In this document: positions 1 to 11,024 of the stretch, in pieces | Layout of the letters: every line of letters begins with the position of its first letter | Numbering within the stretch: the first letter of the stretch is position 1 | DNA from: Luzula sylvatica | Taxonomy: Eukaryota; Streptophyta; Magnoliopsida; Poales; Juncaceae | Direction of reading: 5' to 3' | DNA: 64,000 nt | NCBI GenBank assembly: GCA_946800325.1 | Contig: OX326957.1 | Location: forward strand, 64,707,570 to 64,771,569 | The notes under the pieces: generated by a model | Databases searched by the model: none | What the model was told of the DNA's origin: nothing | What the model saw: the letters and a program-made list of their open reading frames with translations, nothing else | Translations under genes and position numbers: made by a program

Positions 1-1950
1 TTTCTATTATCCGATAATAGACTGAACGCGTACACTAGTACGTTAGCCGAGGAGATGATTATGTTTTGCTAATAATAGGACAAGGTTCTTGTCGAATCGG
101 GAACGTAGATATATGCTAGGTGACATATATTGGATATGACCAAAGCCGCGATACCATGACATGGTTTAGTCATTATAGATGGACTCGCGACGAGTAGGGT
201 ATTAGGTTCTTCACACTTGAGGGGACCTTTGATTGCGTTACATGCGTAACACAATGCTTTGATATGACCTTACGCCTGCCGTAACAGGGGGCCAAAACGG
301 TCATCATTGGGTATTGTCCGAAACACGGAATTCAATATGAGTTTCCAAGATAGGAATTGTATATTCCGAAAGGAATAGATATCTCTTAGGCATCGCTCGA
401 TGAGTTGATTAACGAAATCTGCGGCCGCAGTCAATGATGTTAATGGTTAATATCGATTGAAATTTGTTAACTCAACTCGGAATCGGGGAATAAGTGTTGT
501 TAATCAAATTATAAGGATGACTATCACCATGCCTTTTGATTAACGGATATCGCTAACAAGAGAACTAATAACCGCTATTCGAGATAGGCACAATGATCAC
601 AATCATTTTTCATTTTAACATGGGTAGGCATGATGGAGTGACTAGATCCCGCTCATAGGCTTGTAATGCTTAACAGCTTACTGCCATCGTTAAACGAACC
701 TACACGGTCACACAACGAGTCGTACTATATCGGGCTTGATTGCAAGTTTTTGCACATGGGATGTGCCTGGCTTTAGTGTATATGATACGCGGGCTAGATT
801 CTCTGCTATAGTGTATATGTGATATACATGAGTATCTTTTAGTTAGATCTGAAACTGAGTGGGAGACTGAAGGAAATACAGTTTTGGATCAACGGTAAAA
901 TGGTACGTAGAAGGACAAACGAACGTACGCGTTCGTGGGCATAAGAAACAGTTTTAGTAAAACTGGCATAACTTTCAGATAACGACTCCAATTTGAATGG
1001 TTCAAACTGGGTTAGATAGATAATAAGATTATCTAGAACTGGCATAAGAAACAGTATCAGTGTCGTTTTAATGGAATACCGAAAGGGTGCGACAGTTTGA
1101 CATACAGTTAGTAAAACCGTCATAACTTTCGCATCCGAACTGCAATTGGGCTGGGCCAAATTGGGTTGGAAAGATAATAATATTATCCACAACTTTCGTG
1201 AAGGTTTGAAGTCGGTTGGAACGATTTAACAATTTCGTTTCAACAGAATACTGAAAGGGGGCATGCAGTTTTCTGTTTGAAAAGATGTATAGTAGATATA
1301 CATACATTTTGGCCCATCCTTATCCTATGCAGTATATATAGGATGTTTCTCTCTGATCAAAATAATTAATCGATGTTAATCAAAGTGAATTAAAGAGTTA
1401 ATCATGAATCTAATTCATATTAGACTAATTGAGACGATCATTCGAAAGAACACCATCAATAGTTGAATGGGTGTGATGAGAAAGAGAGAAAGAGAAAAGG
1501 AGTTTTCTCGGATTAGAGAATCAAACGCGATCAAGCAAGTTCGCCGATGCATCGTCTAGACAGGTGCATCCGCGACCGAGGTGCTACGACTCACGGTGGA
1601 TACGAGTAGAGGAGCGACACATGTGGCTCTTCGTTTGTGATCAAACTGGAGAAGTAAAGGAGCAAAAGGCTGTGGAAGCGTGTGGGCATGGGACGCACGA
1701 AGACAACCGGAGACGTGTCAAGACGGTGGGAGACGTGTGGTATGGGACGCACGGGCTAGTCACCAATGTGACACCGAAGAAGAGAAGGATACGAGCGATC
1801 AACTCGTCGTGCGTGATCAATTTCACGCTAGTAATCGTCTATCCTACTTTGCATCGTACCCTCGAAGTTGAGGCGTGATCTCGGGACAAGGGAACCGGAC
1901 CGGGCTTTCTTATCCGCTGCACGGGCCCGGGAACGGATCGATTCCCTTCA
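1..1950 (+). mobile_element. Angela/BARE-like copia: 3' non-coding region and LTR (partial, 5' cut by window edge)
   Basis: Positions 1 to about 745 match the reverse complement of about 53740-54490, which lies just downstream of the copia D polymerase, so this is the 3' non-coding and LTR part of the same family. Positions about 870-1950 match 60655-61676, where the LTR of copia E ends directly before a primer binding site. The LTR end here is the CA at 1949-1950. The expected TGGTATCAGAG primer site after it is not recognisable, so the element is broken at this junction. No coding sequence is present. The exact LTR start was not located. The lineage name is inferred from the gag and pol of the sister copies. 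Confidence 0.65.
1331..1340 (+). promoter_or_regulatory. LTR TATA box
   Basis: AGTATATATA lies at the same place in the LTR as ATATAAATAG at 61101-61110 in the sister LTR of copia E, about 600 bp before the LTR end. This marks the likely start of retrotransposon transcription towards higher coordinates. Confidence 0.45.
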
Positions 1951-2840
1951 GTAATGATTATTCCGTCCTCACGGAAGTATACGAAATGATATGCACAATA
2001 ACAGAGTTACTTCAGTTGTAACGGAGGAAACTATCCGTTACTACCGAATGTGTTCCGAATTCTGGCCTTTCAGTTTTGTATAAGATACTCATTAATCCTA
2101 TATTAATGGCATAAATTAATAAGATTTGATCTATTAATAAAGAAGAGGATTCTGAGATTAGATATGAGAGTGATAACATACTTCATCTTCTTGCTCAAGA
2201 AAAGACCATTAGAGAAAAAGAGAAAAATAGTTTTTCTCCATTGAATCAAAGCAAATTTTTGCAAGGATTTACTAGGCATATTCATGCGTAACCGAGAGGC
2301 GATAACTCAAGGTAGATACGAGTAGAGGAATCTCAACCGAGATTCTTTGTTGTGATGTGACGAGAGCAAGTCCGAGCAAGATTGGAGCATAACCGGAATC
2401 GTTCCGGTTGTATTCGACAAGAAGGCGAAGCTTCATCGACGATGTCGAATCGTGCGGGCGTGGAACGCACATGTTACGAAGAACGGAGCAAGAGAGATAA
2501 ACAAAGGTTAATCAACTCTGCGTTAGTGATCAATTTCACGAGGTATGACTCCTTTTAGTTTATTGCATAGATTCGTACTCTAGGAGATGTCAACGGGACC
2601 CTCGGAATTGGGATCAGAGTCAAGATTCGTACTCTCGGAGAGTCATTGGGTGCAGCGGGTGTCTAGAGTGTGAGTACGGCGATTTCGTTTTTCATCACGG
2701 AGTCTCCATCTTGTGTATATTCGTGCACATCCGTTTCTTGCTAGCGACCCTTTTGTTGCTGGGACATGTTGAGTTGTGTTGTGTTTATGTCAAATTAGTG
2801 TTTATATGATTCCGATAGGTTTCTTTATGTTCGTTTGTAT
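1951..2840 (+). mobile_element. Degraded retrotransposon leader and second LTR-like fragment
   Basis: Just after the LTR, around 1960-2050, there are decayed palindromic motifs (CCGTCCTCACGG, GTTGTAACGGAG, CCGTTACTACCG). They resemble the paired palindrome arrays in the leaders of copies F and E. From about 2085 to 2660 the sequence again resembles the LTR 3' half, with shared phrases such as the stretch around GAGTAGAGGAA and TCAATTTCACGAGGTATGA, also seen near 1600-1820 and 61340-61560. I see no intact gene. Confidence 0.4.
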
Positions 2841-3838
2841 ATGTTATGGTGATGCATATGTATATATATATATATATATGTATGTGTCGTTGTTTCCGAC
2901 TTGTGGGATTTAACAATTAAGAGCATGTGGTATACGAGTTATATGCTGACGGGTTGCTGCACCCCCTCCCTTTATATTTTGGGATGTGACATATATAATA
3001 GTTATACACCCCTTTTTCGTTCAAGAGCAATCCATTTTTTTTCTTTCAAATTTGTCAATTCGATCATGCATCATGAGCAAACAAAACAAAACATATGTGA
3101 AATTACCAACCATATGACCTTTTTCGTTCATAGCAACATTCATTCTTAAATAATAAGCACGATCTCCAGCACAAACAATCTAGTTCGTTTTCATATGTTG
3201 GAAAAAATCCACCAACAAATGAGTAAACGGCAAAAAACAAACCATAAAAAAACACCCTTCATTCACATGCAATCCCGCATTACACAGACGAACAAAACAG
3301 ACAAAAAAAAAACCAGGTGGAACGAAATCCTAACCGACACATTTCAAATCCAGGAGGAAAAAACGACCAAGAAGCGAAACACGAAAACGAATAAAAAAAA
3401 CACCATGCTCCCAAGAAGAGAGAACAAACAAAAGATAAAAAAAGAAGAAGAGAATGTGAGAACAACTAACCGAAAACACCCAACTTCAAAAAAGAACCGA
3501 AAACCCAACGACCAAAGAAGAAGATGCTCTGAAAAAAATATCAAGTTAAGCAAACGACCATATTTTGGTTTAGTTCAATTTTTTTCTCGTTTTGTTCGAT
3601 AACAAATAGGTGGCATGACAATAAGAACACACTAAAGGAGAGAACACGCGGCTCTCCATACACCAAAAGTAATAAGAGACGAAAAAACCGAGGAACTCAG
3701 ACTGAGCGTCTCATACACCAATCGCACCCAACCCTCAGAAAAATAAAAAAAGAAACACAAACTCCACACAGAGAAGGGCCAAAGCAAAGACCACACGCTG
3801 CCCTTGCGCCGCGACCACTCCATTGCCCATCTAAATGT
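2841..3838. other. No gene recognised; TA microsatellite and purine-rich tract
   Basis: A short TA/TATG microsatellite lies near 2857-2886. From about 3190 to 3600 the plus strand is very A and purine rich. The 135-residue reading frame there is almost all Lys, Asn, Thr and Arg, which is what such composition gives by chance. I see no domain, splice structure or repeat match. Confidence 0.4.
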
Positions 3839-3846
3839 GTTATGAT

Positions 3847-4316
3847 CTATGTTGCACGGATACGTGTACGAGTATCGTATCCGATACGATACGGATACGG
3901 CGATACGGCAATTTTTGAAAACTCTAGAATACGATCAAGATGTTGTAATATTGATTTGGATATTTTACGAATAAGTTAAATAAAAAATACGTGATGTAAA
4001 ACATTATTGAATAGTAAAAGTATTGGGTATTATTATTTTGGGCAAAAAAACAAAAAATAATGGGTCAGCCGTATCGGAACCGTATCCCGCCGTATCGGAA
4101 CCGTATCCAGTCGTATCGGAAACGTATCGTGCCGTATCGGAATCGTATCGGTTCAAATTTATATACTAGAATAGTCCGATACGCCACGTGGCGTATCGGA
4201 TACGTATCGGTGCCGTATCGATGGCGTATCCGTATCCGATACGTATCCTATACGGGTACGGTTCATTTTTTGAAGTACGGGTACGGTTCATTTTTTAAAG
4301 TATCCGCGCAACATGG
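3847..4316. mobile_element. Non-autonomous hAT element, 470 bp
   Basis: The element begins CTATGTTGCACGGATAC and its other end, read in reverse complement, is CCATGTTGCGCGGATAC, giving terminal inverted repeats of about 17 bp with two mismatches. It is flanked by a perfect 8-bp target duplication, GTTATGAT, at 3839-3846 and 4317-4324. An 8-bp duplication is the hallmark of the hAT superfamily. Both subterminal regions are packed with CGTATCG/CGATACG motifs, as expected for transposase binding sites. It has no coding capacity; the short reading frame at 4060-4323 is the subterminal repeat translated. Confidence 0.85.
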
Positions 4317-4324
4317 GTTATGAT

Positions 4325-5008
4325 TAGACAACACATACATACCCAACAAACAACGGTCCACGAAGGCCCAGTGCACATATCCAAGCAACGTATCATATCC
4401 AAATCGCCCAGAAGAAAGCTCACCCGGCGGCCCATGTTGATGCATCTGGTGGCTTGAAATTCCTTAACTTTATATTTTTTAATAATCAGAATATTTCGAT
4501 AATTGTTAAGTATTAAATGTAAATATATGTTTTAAATATGAAAATAAATTTGATATTCTAAAAAATATTAAATAATCTGAAAATCATTGATTACTAAATA
4601 TTACATAATCTGAAATTTGTTAAATATAAATAACCCAAAAATTGTAATATTTAATTAAGTAAAAAGTAGAAAATTAAATTTTAAAAAATTTCATAAAAAA
4701 TTCAAAATAATTTGAAAATTGAAATTTATCAGATATACCCTTCCAAAATATTAATTAAATATCTAAAAAATATTAATTAATCATACTAATATGAAAATAT
4801 TCATAAATCTCAAAAATAATCATTACAATAACAAATAACCAAGTTTCTTTTATCTCTGAAAATAAATATAATAATTCTAAAAATAATCATAGAAATATCA
4901 AAATAATCATAATAATCTGAAAAATATCTGAAAAATTATTTTAATCTTCTAAAATAATCATCATTACTATTCATAATTATCTAAAAAACAGAGTATGCAA
5001 ACATTTTA
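4325..5008. other. AT-rich intergenic DNA
   Basis: From about 4460 the sequence is extremely AT rich, with repeated runs of the type AAATAATCTGAAAAT. No reading frame, RNA motif or terminal repeat stands out. Confidence 0.5.
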
Positions 5009-5282
5009 GAGGGCATATACTGTACCCCCCATTTCCGCCACCCACCCTCGATCCACTAATTAACCATTAATTAGTGGGTTAATTAATCAAATTAATGGTT
5101 AATTGGATGTACTTTTAATATTAAATAATGTGTAACAATTAATTAATGATTAATCTGGATTAATTAACTGTTAATCGAATGTACTTTTGTTAATTATCAT
5201 TCTAATTAATCATCAATTAATGATTAATTGGTGATATAGATGGGGTGTGGGAAAATGAGGGGCAATGGTATAATTATCCAAT
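5009..5282. mobile_element. MITE, copy 1 of a three-copy family
   Basis: The left end AGGGCATATACTGTACCCCC and the right end, reversed (GGATAATTATACCATTGCCC), are related and are shared with 13606-13873 and 14943-15216. The interior is TAATTAATGATTAATT-type sequence. I could not fix a target duplication for this copy. The copy at 14943-15216 has an 8-bp one, suggesting a hAT-type MITE. Confidence 0.55.
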
Positions 5283-5853
5283 ACTTCGTTTTATTTCCAA
5301 CTAATTTCTAACATTCCCATTTAAACAAAGTATTAACTTTTTCTGAAAAATAGAGTATGAAAACAAATATTATATTCAAAATAAATCCTTCAAATTCCAC
5401 AAAAAAACAGTTTTTCTAAAAATAAATTCTTTGTATCAAGAGTATATGTGAAATAATCATCCAAAAAACACAATTATCTCGCAATTATGACAGAATCTTC
5501 ATGATGGCGGCTGGAGCTTCATGGGAGCTTTAGGAAAGGGCGGCTAGACCTTCAACCTGGGGAGGGTGGAGCTTCAGGATGAGGTGGATCGAGAATTTAG
5601 AGAGAAGCTCAGATTCGCGATTTAGAGAAGAAAGAAATTAGGGTTTCACGATTTGGAGAGAAGCTACACCGTCCCGATTTGGAGAAGAAAGGAATTAGGA
5701 CCGGTTTGACGGTTTGGATGGCTCACGGCTGGAGAAGGATAGGGTTTGGAGAAGAAAGGGTTTTGCGAGAGAAGAAATACTTCACGGGAAATTTTGGATG
5801 TTTGGCAAGAGAAGAAAGAGTTCACGGAATTAGGGTTATAAATCTTATCAGTG
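5283..5853. other. Probable interior of a DNA transposon; no gene called
   Basis: Positions 5500-5850 are GA rich with repeated GGAGAAGAAAG and ATTAGGGTTT-like phrases, then run into TCAGTGGCGGTAC. That motif is also in the CACTA subterminal region at 7970-8286, so this stretch may belong to the same CACTA element. The reading frames here are short and show no domain. Confidence 0.35.
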
Positions 5854-5861
5854 GCGGTACA

Positions 5862-6637
5862 TAGATGTGGCAATCGGGCGGGTCAGGTCATTTCGGGTTC
5901 CGGTCGTTTCGGGTTGCGGGTCATTCGGGTCATCGCGTCGTTCGGGTCGTGGGTCGTTCGGGTTTCGGGTCGTTCGGGTTCGGGTCGTTTCGGTTTTTGG
6001 GTCATTCGGTTTCGGGTCGTTTCGGTTTTCGAGTCGTTTGGGTTCGGGTCATTTTGGTTTTCGGGTCATTCGGTTCCGGACCGTTTTGGTTTTCGGGTCA
6101 TTTGGTTCCGGATCGTTTTGGGTTTCGGATCATTCGGGTCTTGGCTATTTCGATTTTCGGGTAATTCATATTTCACAAAATTTGATTTCGAATCATTAGA
6201 TTTTTCAAAAATTTAGTTTTCGGGTAATTTCTGATTTATTTTATTGATTCCGAGATATTTTAGCAATATTATATTGATTTTAACAATAATATTTTAATTT
6301 TCGGATCATTCGGATCGTGAATTTCGGGTCATTCGTGTCGTGAGTTTCGGGTCATTTGGGTTTCGGGTTAGTTCGGGTTTCGGATCGTTCGGGTTTCGGA
6401 TCGTTCGGGTTTCGGATCATTCGGTTTCAGGTCGATTTCGGGTTCGGATCATTCGGTTTCGGATCGATTTCGGGTTCGGGTCATTCGGTTTCGGGTCGAT
6501 TTCGGATTCGGGTCTTTCGATTTCGGGTTCGAATTCGGGTCGTTGACATTTCAACAATTTCGGTTCGGGTCGGGTTCGAATTCGGGAAGGTCGGGTCAGA
6601 TTTTCGGGTCGGGTCGGGTCAGATTTTGCGAGCTCTA
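5862..6637. mobile_element. Non-autonomous hAT element, 776 bp, TTCGGGT-rich
   Basis: A perfect 8-bp target duplication, GCGGTACA, flanks the element at 5854-5861 and 6638-6645. The ends are TAGATGTGGCAA and, in reverse complement, TAGAGCTCGCAA, forming short imperfect inverted repeats. Both halves are filled with dozens of TTCGGGTC/TTTCGGAT motifs in one orientation, typical hAT subterminal repeats expanded to unusual density. Overlapping frames made of Phe, Gly, Ser and Arg across 5851-6697 are translations of this repeat. It is inserted in what looks like CACTA subterminal sequence. Confidence 0.85.
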
Positions 6638-6759
6638 GCGGTACATAGATATAATGTCGGTGATAAACAAAATCTACCTTTCAAAGGCGGTAAGTAAAAG
6701 TTACTGCCGGTGATAATCCTAATTTAAAACTTAGGGATTTAATAATATAATAAGAATAA

Positions 6760-7570
6760 AAATAATATTTGGCACCAAGAAATCCAAATTTACTAAAATA
6801 AGATTTATAACTTTTCAATCAATTCAATCCATTTTTTTTCAATCAACCTATTGTATTTGGCATCATAATCTTGTTATTAAATTTACATAATATTTTTCTT
6901 ACAATATATTACGATACAATACTCTGTTTTGCGGTATTATATCACGTAAAATGTTTTATCTCTTTTATATTATGCAAACATTATTTGTATAATTTTTTAC
7001 TTTTATTTAAATTTTAATTCAAGTGCTATTTTATCTTCTATACTTTATTTCAAATTCATAAATTAAAATGATTTAAAATAAATCTTAGGGATATAATAAC
7101 TTCCGTGATAAAAACTTTAAACTGGCATGTCTGATTCATACTAACTAAAATAAGATTTAGAGTAATGATAGTGACCACGAATTAGGGACCACGAATTGTT
7201 CACACCTGCCACGTGACAGGTGGCAATTGGCTGCATTAAAAGTTGTGAAAAAATGCTGCCAATTGTCACTTGCCACGTGGCAGGTGTGGACAATTCGTGG
7301 TCCCTAATTCGTGGTCCCTATCATTACTCTAAGATTTATAACTTTTCAATCAATTCATTCCAAAAAACACTTTTGAATCAACATATTTTATTTGGCACCA
7401 TAATCTCGTTATTAAATTAAATAATGTTGTTTTCACAATATAATACGATACAAATACTTTGCTTTGAGGTATTATATCACCTAATATATTTTATCTCTTC
7501 TATATTATGCATAACTTTATTTGTATAGTTTTACCCTTTTATTTAAATTCATAAATTAAAATAATATAAA
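6760..7570 (+). repeat. Diverged direct tandem duplication of about 300-400 bp
   Basis: The stretch from about 6790 (AAATAAGATTTATAACTTTT) to 7070 is repeated from about 7148 to 7570 in the same order and orientation, with landmarks such as TTTGGCATCATAATC / TTTGGCACCATAATC and GGTATTATATCACGT / GGTATTATATCACCT. The second copy is split by the MITE at 7160-7329. Divergence is substantial, so the duplication is not recent. Confidence 0.7.
7160..7329. mobile_element. Mutator-type MITE, 170 bp, with a paralogous empty site
   Basis: The element is a near-complete fold-back. It begins GAGTAATGATAGTGACCACG and its other end reversed reads GAGTAATGATAGGGACCACG, with the inverted repeats continuing for about 70 bp through CACCTGCCACGTG. 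A 9-bp direct repeat, TAAGATTTA, flanks it at 7151-7159 and 7330-7338, the length made by Mutator-like transposases. The diverged tandem copy at 6799-6807 holds a single uninterrupted TAAGATTTA and acts as an empty site. It has no coding capacity. Confidence 0.85.
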
Positions 7571-7969
7571 AAAGAGTGTTTAATGTATGAAATATTGAAA
7601 CATAATACTAGTTAAATTAAAAAAATCTCTATTTCGATTTATGAAGTCCACGGGTCTTTTAAAAAAATAATATTTAGAAATACTTGCGAGTGAAAAAATA
7701 CCAAGATAATTATTAGCGTAAAAAGTCAGACATGTAAACTAATCAGTCAGAATTCAAATCAACAAATCGAATGAAAGAATAAACTAATTAATACACGAAG
7801 AGTTAACAATTGATTAAAATACTAACACGATATATTTTTGAGATTAATCTCAAAATGAATGTTCATAGAAGGCCAAATCATAAAAATACAAAAAAATGAC
7901 TTTGTTAATTATTTATATGTTTATCAACCAATTTTAAAATAGGGATCGGCGGTCAGGGGAGGAATTTGG

Positions 7970-8313
7970 GGGTAATATTGTCAGTGGCAGTATACACTAC
8001 ACCGCCGATGATAACTGAAAAAATACTTTTCACTGGCGGTAAGCCAAAATACCACCGGTGATAACTCATCTTTCTCTCTTTTAGTGGCGGTAAACAGAAG
8101 CTCCGCAGTTGATAATAATTGAAAAAAAAAATATTTTTTATTAATAATTACGATTTGCACTATTCAGTGACGGTAATTTGGAAAACCACCGGTGATAAGT
8201 ATTTTCGGTGGGGGTTCATATTTTCAGTGGCGGTACCGCCACTGATAATTTTATCAAGTGGGAGTACCGCCATTGATAATTTCACACCGTGATTGATGTG
8301 AATTCTAGTAGTG
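7970..8313 (-). mobile_element. CACTA (En/Spm) terminus and subterminal repeats
   Basis: The reverse complement of 8287-8313 starts CACTACTAGAATTCAC, a plant CACTA terminal inverted repeat. Inside it, from about 7970, are many copies of GGCGGTA and CCACCGGTGATAA in both orientations, the usual subterminal array. Related GGCGGTA motifs at 5846-5861 and 6640-6715 suggest the element once extended at least 2.4 kb to the left. I did not find the opposite CACTA end or a transposase here. Confidence 0.7.
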
Positions 8314-8860
8314 ATTACATATTAAGTTATTATTATTTCGTAAATAAATATTTCATCTTCCAGTATATTCACATTTGATCATGTACTTTTATGTAAGAGG
8401 ACAAACAATTGAATATGATTAGTCTAACATGAACCTAATCAATAATAATAATAAACTTCATTAATTTAGGATGATATGGTTTTTTAAAAATGATTAAAAT
8501 AAAGTGTAAAATAATTGATACTTAAATGGTTACGAAGAAATTATGATTATAAAAATTAATGATTAATTAATGGCCTAAATTTTGCCAAACATCACAATCC
8601 AATGGTTGAAATGACGTGGCACCAAAAAATTACATAAATGTAAGTAAAAAATAACGGCGTGGATAAATTAGAAAGTGAATCTAGATATACATCGAAAATC
8701 TGAAAGATATAAAGTTTTTAATATTAAAGATACTAATCTTAAAAAAATAAGGAAGGAACAGAAGGATATTAAGCAAAAAAAACACGAACAAAGGGATTCT
8801 CATTATTATACATTAAAAAAGTGAATAACTTTAGTTTTTAATATTTAGAGATTCACATTT
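8314..8860. other. AT-rich intergenic DNA
   Basis: Only AT-rich sequence is seen here, with no reading frame, RNA motif or repeat match that I could support. Confidence 0.5.
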
Positions 8861-9535
8861 TCTCGCTAATTTCTTTCTTTTCTCCTCTTCTGTGATTTTC
8901 GTGCTTGACTTTGACTCTGGACTAGATTCTTCTATGTATGTGTTGGATTGAAATTTGAATTGATGGGTTGGATTAAGATTGGAATTATCCTACAAGATCA
9001 TTTTCATCGATTCATTATGAACATCAGTTTATTCGTTTATGGATAGGACTGAAATTGTTATCAGGTTGGCTCATGTTGTTCCTATCTCCTTCTGATTGCT
9101 TTATGTAGGATGTTAGATTGCCCTTTTGATTTGATGATCTGCCTTTTGCTACTATATCAGTATGTGACTTTGCAATTTTTAGCAATTTTGTTGTTGTTTC
9201 TCATCAGATTATGCTTTTGTGTTTCCGGCTTGCTGTCGGCTGCCCCTTCGAGGATTTTCCGGAGCTGCCTTTTTTTGCATTGGCATTCTTGATTTGGTAA
9301 TTTATTTATTTTTTGTTCTTTTTAGTACTATCCAAGGTTGAATCATTCGAAATGTCACAGTAAGAGTATTTTGACACGTAAATTGGTTTTTTCTCTTTTC
9401 AGGGTTGTAATTGCAAAAATTGGAATTTCAGGAGTTATTTTGCAAATGGTACAGGGGTTCATAAGGAAGAAGTTTGTAACTTAAACTTTGTTCTGATGTT
9501 AATATATTGTCTCTGAATGTTAATTCAATATCCAG
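8861..9535 (+). other. Possible transcribed gene relic (exon-intron-like sequence)
   Basis: The composition changes from AT-rich spacer to T-rich, intron-like sequence with candidate splice signals: GTAATTTATT near 9298 and a pyrimidine tract ending TTTTCAG near 9403. The piece after that reads GCNCKNWNF and then YFANGTGV, faintly like a decayed CXC domain of TSO1-like proteins, but most cysteines are missing. Copia A begins at 9520-9540. A truncated host gene or a captured fragment is possible; the call is weak. Confidence 0.2.
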
Positions 9536-9897
9536 GAAGATGCAATGTGAGCGCCGTATCTCCCACATGATACATTCGCAAGAGGTTTCGTGAATATTTC
9601 CGTTATTTGGTCATGACTCGCCACATGACACGTTCGCATATCACATTTCTTCACTTGCTCTCGGATGAAATGAAAACACACATCAATGTGCTTACTCCTC
9701 TCATTATGAACTGGATTATTTGCTAACTCAATTACATATTTATTGTTGACTCGTATCTCCGTTGTCTCGTTTTGCGTTAGTTTCAACTCGTGCAACAAAT
9801 TCCTTAGCCAAGTTGTATGACATATACACCAAGATGCTGCTACGTATCCTCCTAGCACGTGGATAGTGTCATTATTTGTTGTTTCTTTGAAAGCCAT
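9520..9897 (-). pseudogene. Copia A RNase H, C-terminal fragment
   Basis: The frame holds YVAASWCICHTTWLRNLL, then NERSKHIDVCFHFIRE and ITEIFTKPLA. These are the conserved closing motifs of copia RNase H (SKHID followed by HFIRE and the DIFTKPL end). The initial part of the domain is in the overlapping frame just upstream. The tail after TKPLA reads into rearranged sequence instead of a normal stop. Confidence 0.8.
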
Positions 9898-10361
9898 GTG
9901 AACGCCGTATCTCCCATGTAAAACACATAACCCGATGTGCCTTTACGATCCTCAATATCTCCACAACAATCACTATTTGAGTAGCCCACTAGTTTATATT
10001 CTTTCGTCCTCGAGTGGTATAACCCGAGTGACTCTGTTCCTTGAATATACCGAAGTATCCATTTTATCGCCTTCCAATGTGAATGTCTTGGTTCCTCCGT
10101 GAACCGACTTACTATCCCAACGCTATATGCAATGTCGGATCTCGTACAAGTGAGAAACCGTAAACTTCCAACCAAACTCTGAAATTTGCTCGCATCAACT
10201 ATATCTCCTCCCTGGAATTTAGAGTGTTTCGCACCAAGCTCCATTAGTGTGGCTACTGGGTTTCTATCCTCACAATAGTTCGTGAAGGCAGTTGACATGT
10301 ACTCCCCACCTCTATCTGACCGGAAAGTCTTGATATATCTTTCGGTCATCTTTTCGACCAA
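9852..10361 (-). pseudogene. Copia A integrase-to-RNase H fusion created by internal deletion
   Basis: The N-terminal 30 or so residues are copia integrase (IKTFRSDRGGEYMS, containing the second catalytic Asp). Directly after TNYCEDRN the frame enters the region just past reverse transcriptase (SKFQSLVGSLRFLTCTRSDI) and then RNase H (YSNSDCCGDIEDRKGTSGY, GDTAFTWLSKKQ). The C-terminal half of integrase and the YVDD-containing reverse transcriptase are missing, so this copy cannot move by itself. Confidence 0.8.
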
Positions 10362-10419
10362 TACCTTGAACCTTTTGAAGACCTCAAAAGCCTCGAATTT
10401 TTTCTTTTAGAAAATAAAT

Positions 10420-10755
10420 TCATCTCCTTCTTGTATAATCGTCAACGAATGTAATAAAATATATTTTCTCACCGAACGACTTGAGTGTGATCGGACCGCA
10501 TATATCGGTATGCACCAACTCGAGAGGACTGCCTGCTTGATATTTCGCCTTCTTATGAAATGAGTTTCTTGCATGTTTACCAAGTACACAACCTTCATAA
10601 AATTTGCCCGTATAGTCCATATCTAGCCGTCTGTGCACCATGTCTTTGTTCGCCAATTCTCTTAGGTTGAGCTTGAACATTCGATTCTTGGTCATCTCAA
10701 CTCGCGAAATTGATTGACCTCCCTTGTCCTTCAATTGCAACATTCGATCTTTCAT
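10420..10755 (-). pseudogene. Copia A GAG-pre-integrase and integrase N-terminus
   Basis: The frame contains MVHRRLDMDYTGKFYEGC, matching the GAG-pre-integrase region, then LELVHTDICGPITLKSFGE and YFITFVDDYTR, which carry the first catalytic Asp of copia integrase (HTD) and the conserved FVDDYTR. The frame breaks at about 10420 and integrase resumes at 10361. Confidence 0.75.
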
Positions 10756-10973
10756 AAAGACCGAGTATCCCTTCTCAAACGACTGGCCATGCTAATTATG
10801 TTTCTTTTCATCTCGGGCACATAGTACACATTCTCAATATGTCCTTCTTTACCATCCTTTTGATAGAACTGAACTTTACCTCGGCTCTTTACTTGGACTT
10901 TTGACACATCTCCAAATAACACGTCCCCATCATCTATCTCCTTCGTTTCTACAAAAAGGTGTTGAGATACCAT
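10752..10973 (-). pseudogene. Copia A protease, C-terminal part
   Basis: VQVKSRGKVQFYQKDGKEGHIENVYYVPEMKRNIISMASRL matches the closing half of the copia aspartic protease, where the chain ends in a conserved VYYVP...NIIS motif. The catalytic D-S/T-G part is not visible in frame. Confidence 0.65.
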
Positions 10974-11024
10974 ATCGTGTCGCTCGCCAGTGTGATGTTT
11001 TTCTAAGCCATCATGAGAACACCA

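Noticed and set aside
3195..3602. 135-residue plus-strand reading frame rich in Lys, Asn and Thr
   Set aside because: It follows from an A-rich, purine-biased tract; no domain, no conserved motif and equally long frames exist on the other strand.
5851..6697. Several overlapping Phe/Gly/Ser/Arg-rich frames
   Set aside because: They translate the TTCGGGT subterminal repeat of the 776-bp hAT element in three frames; not protein genes.
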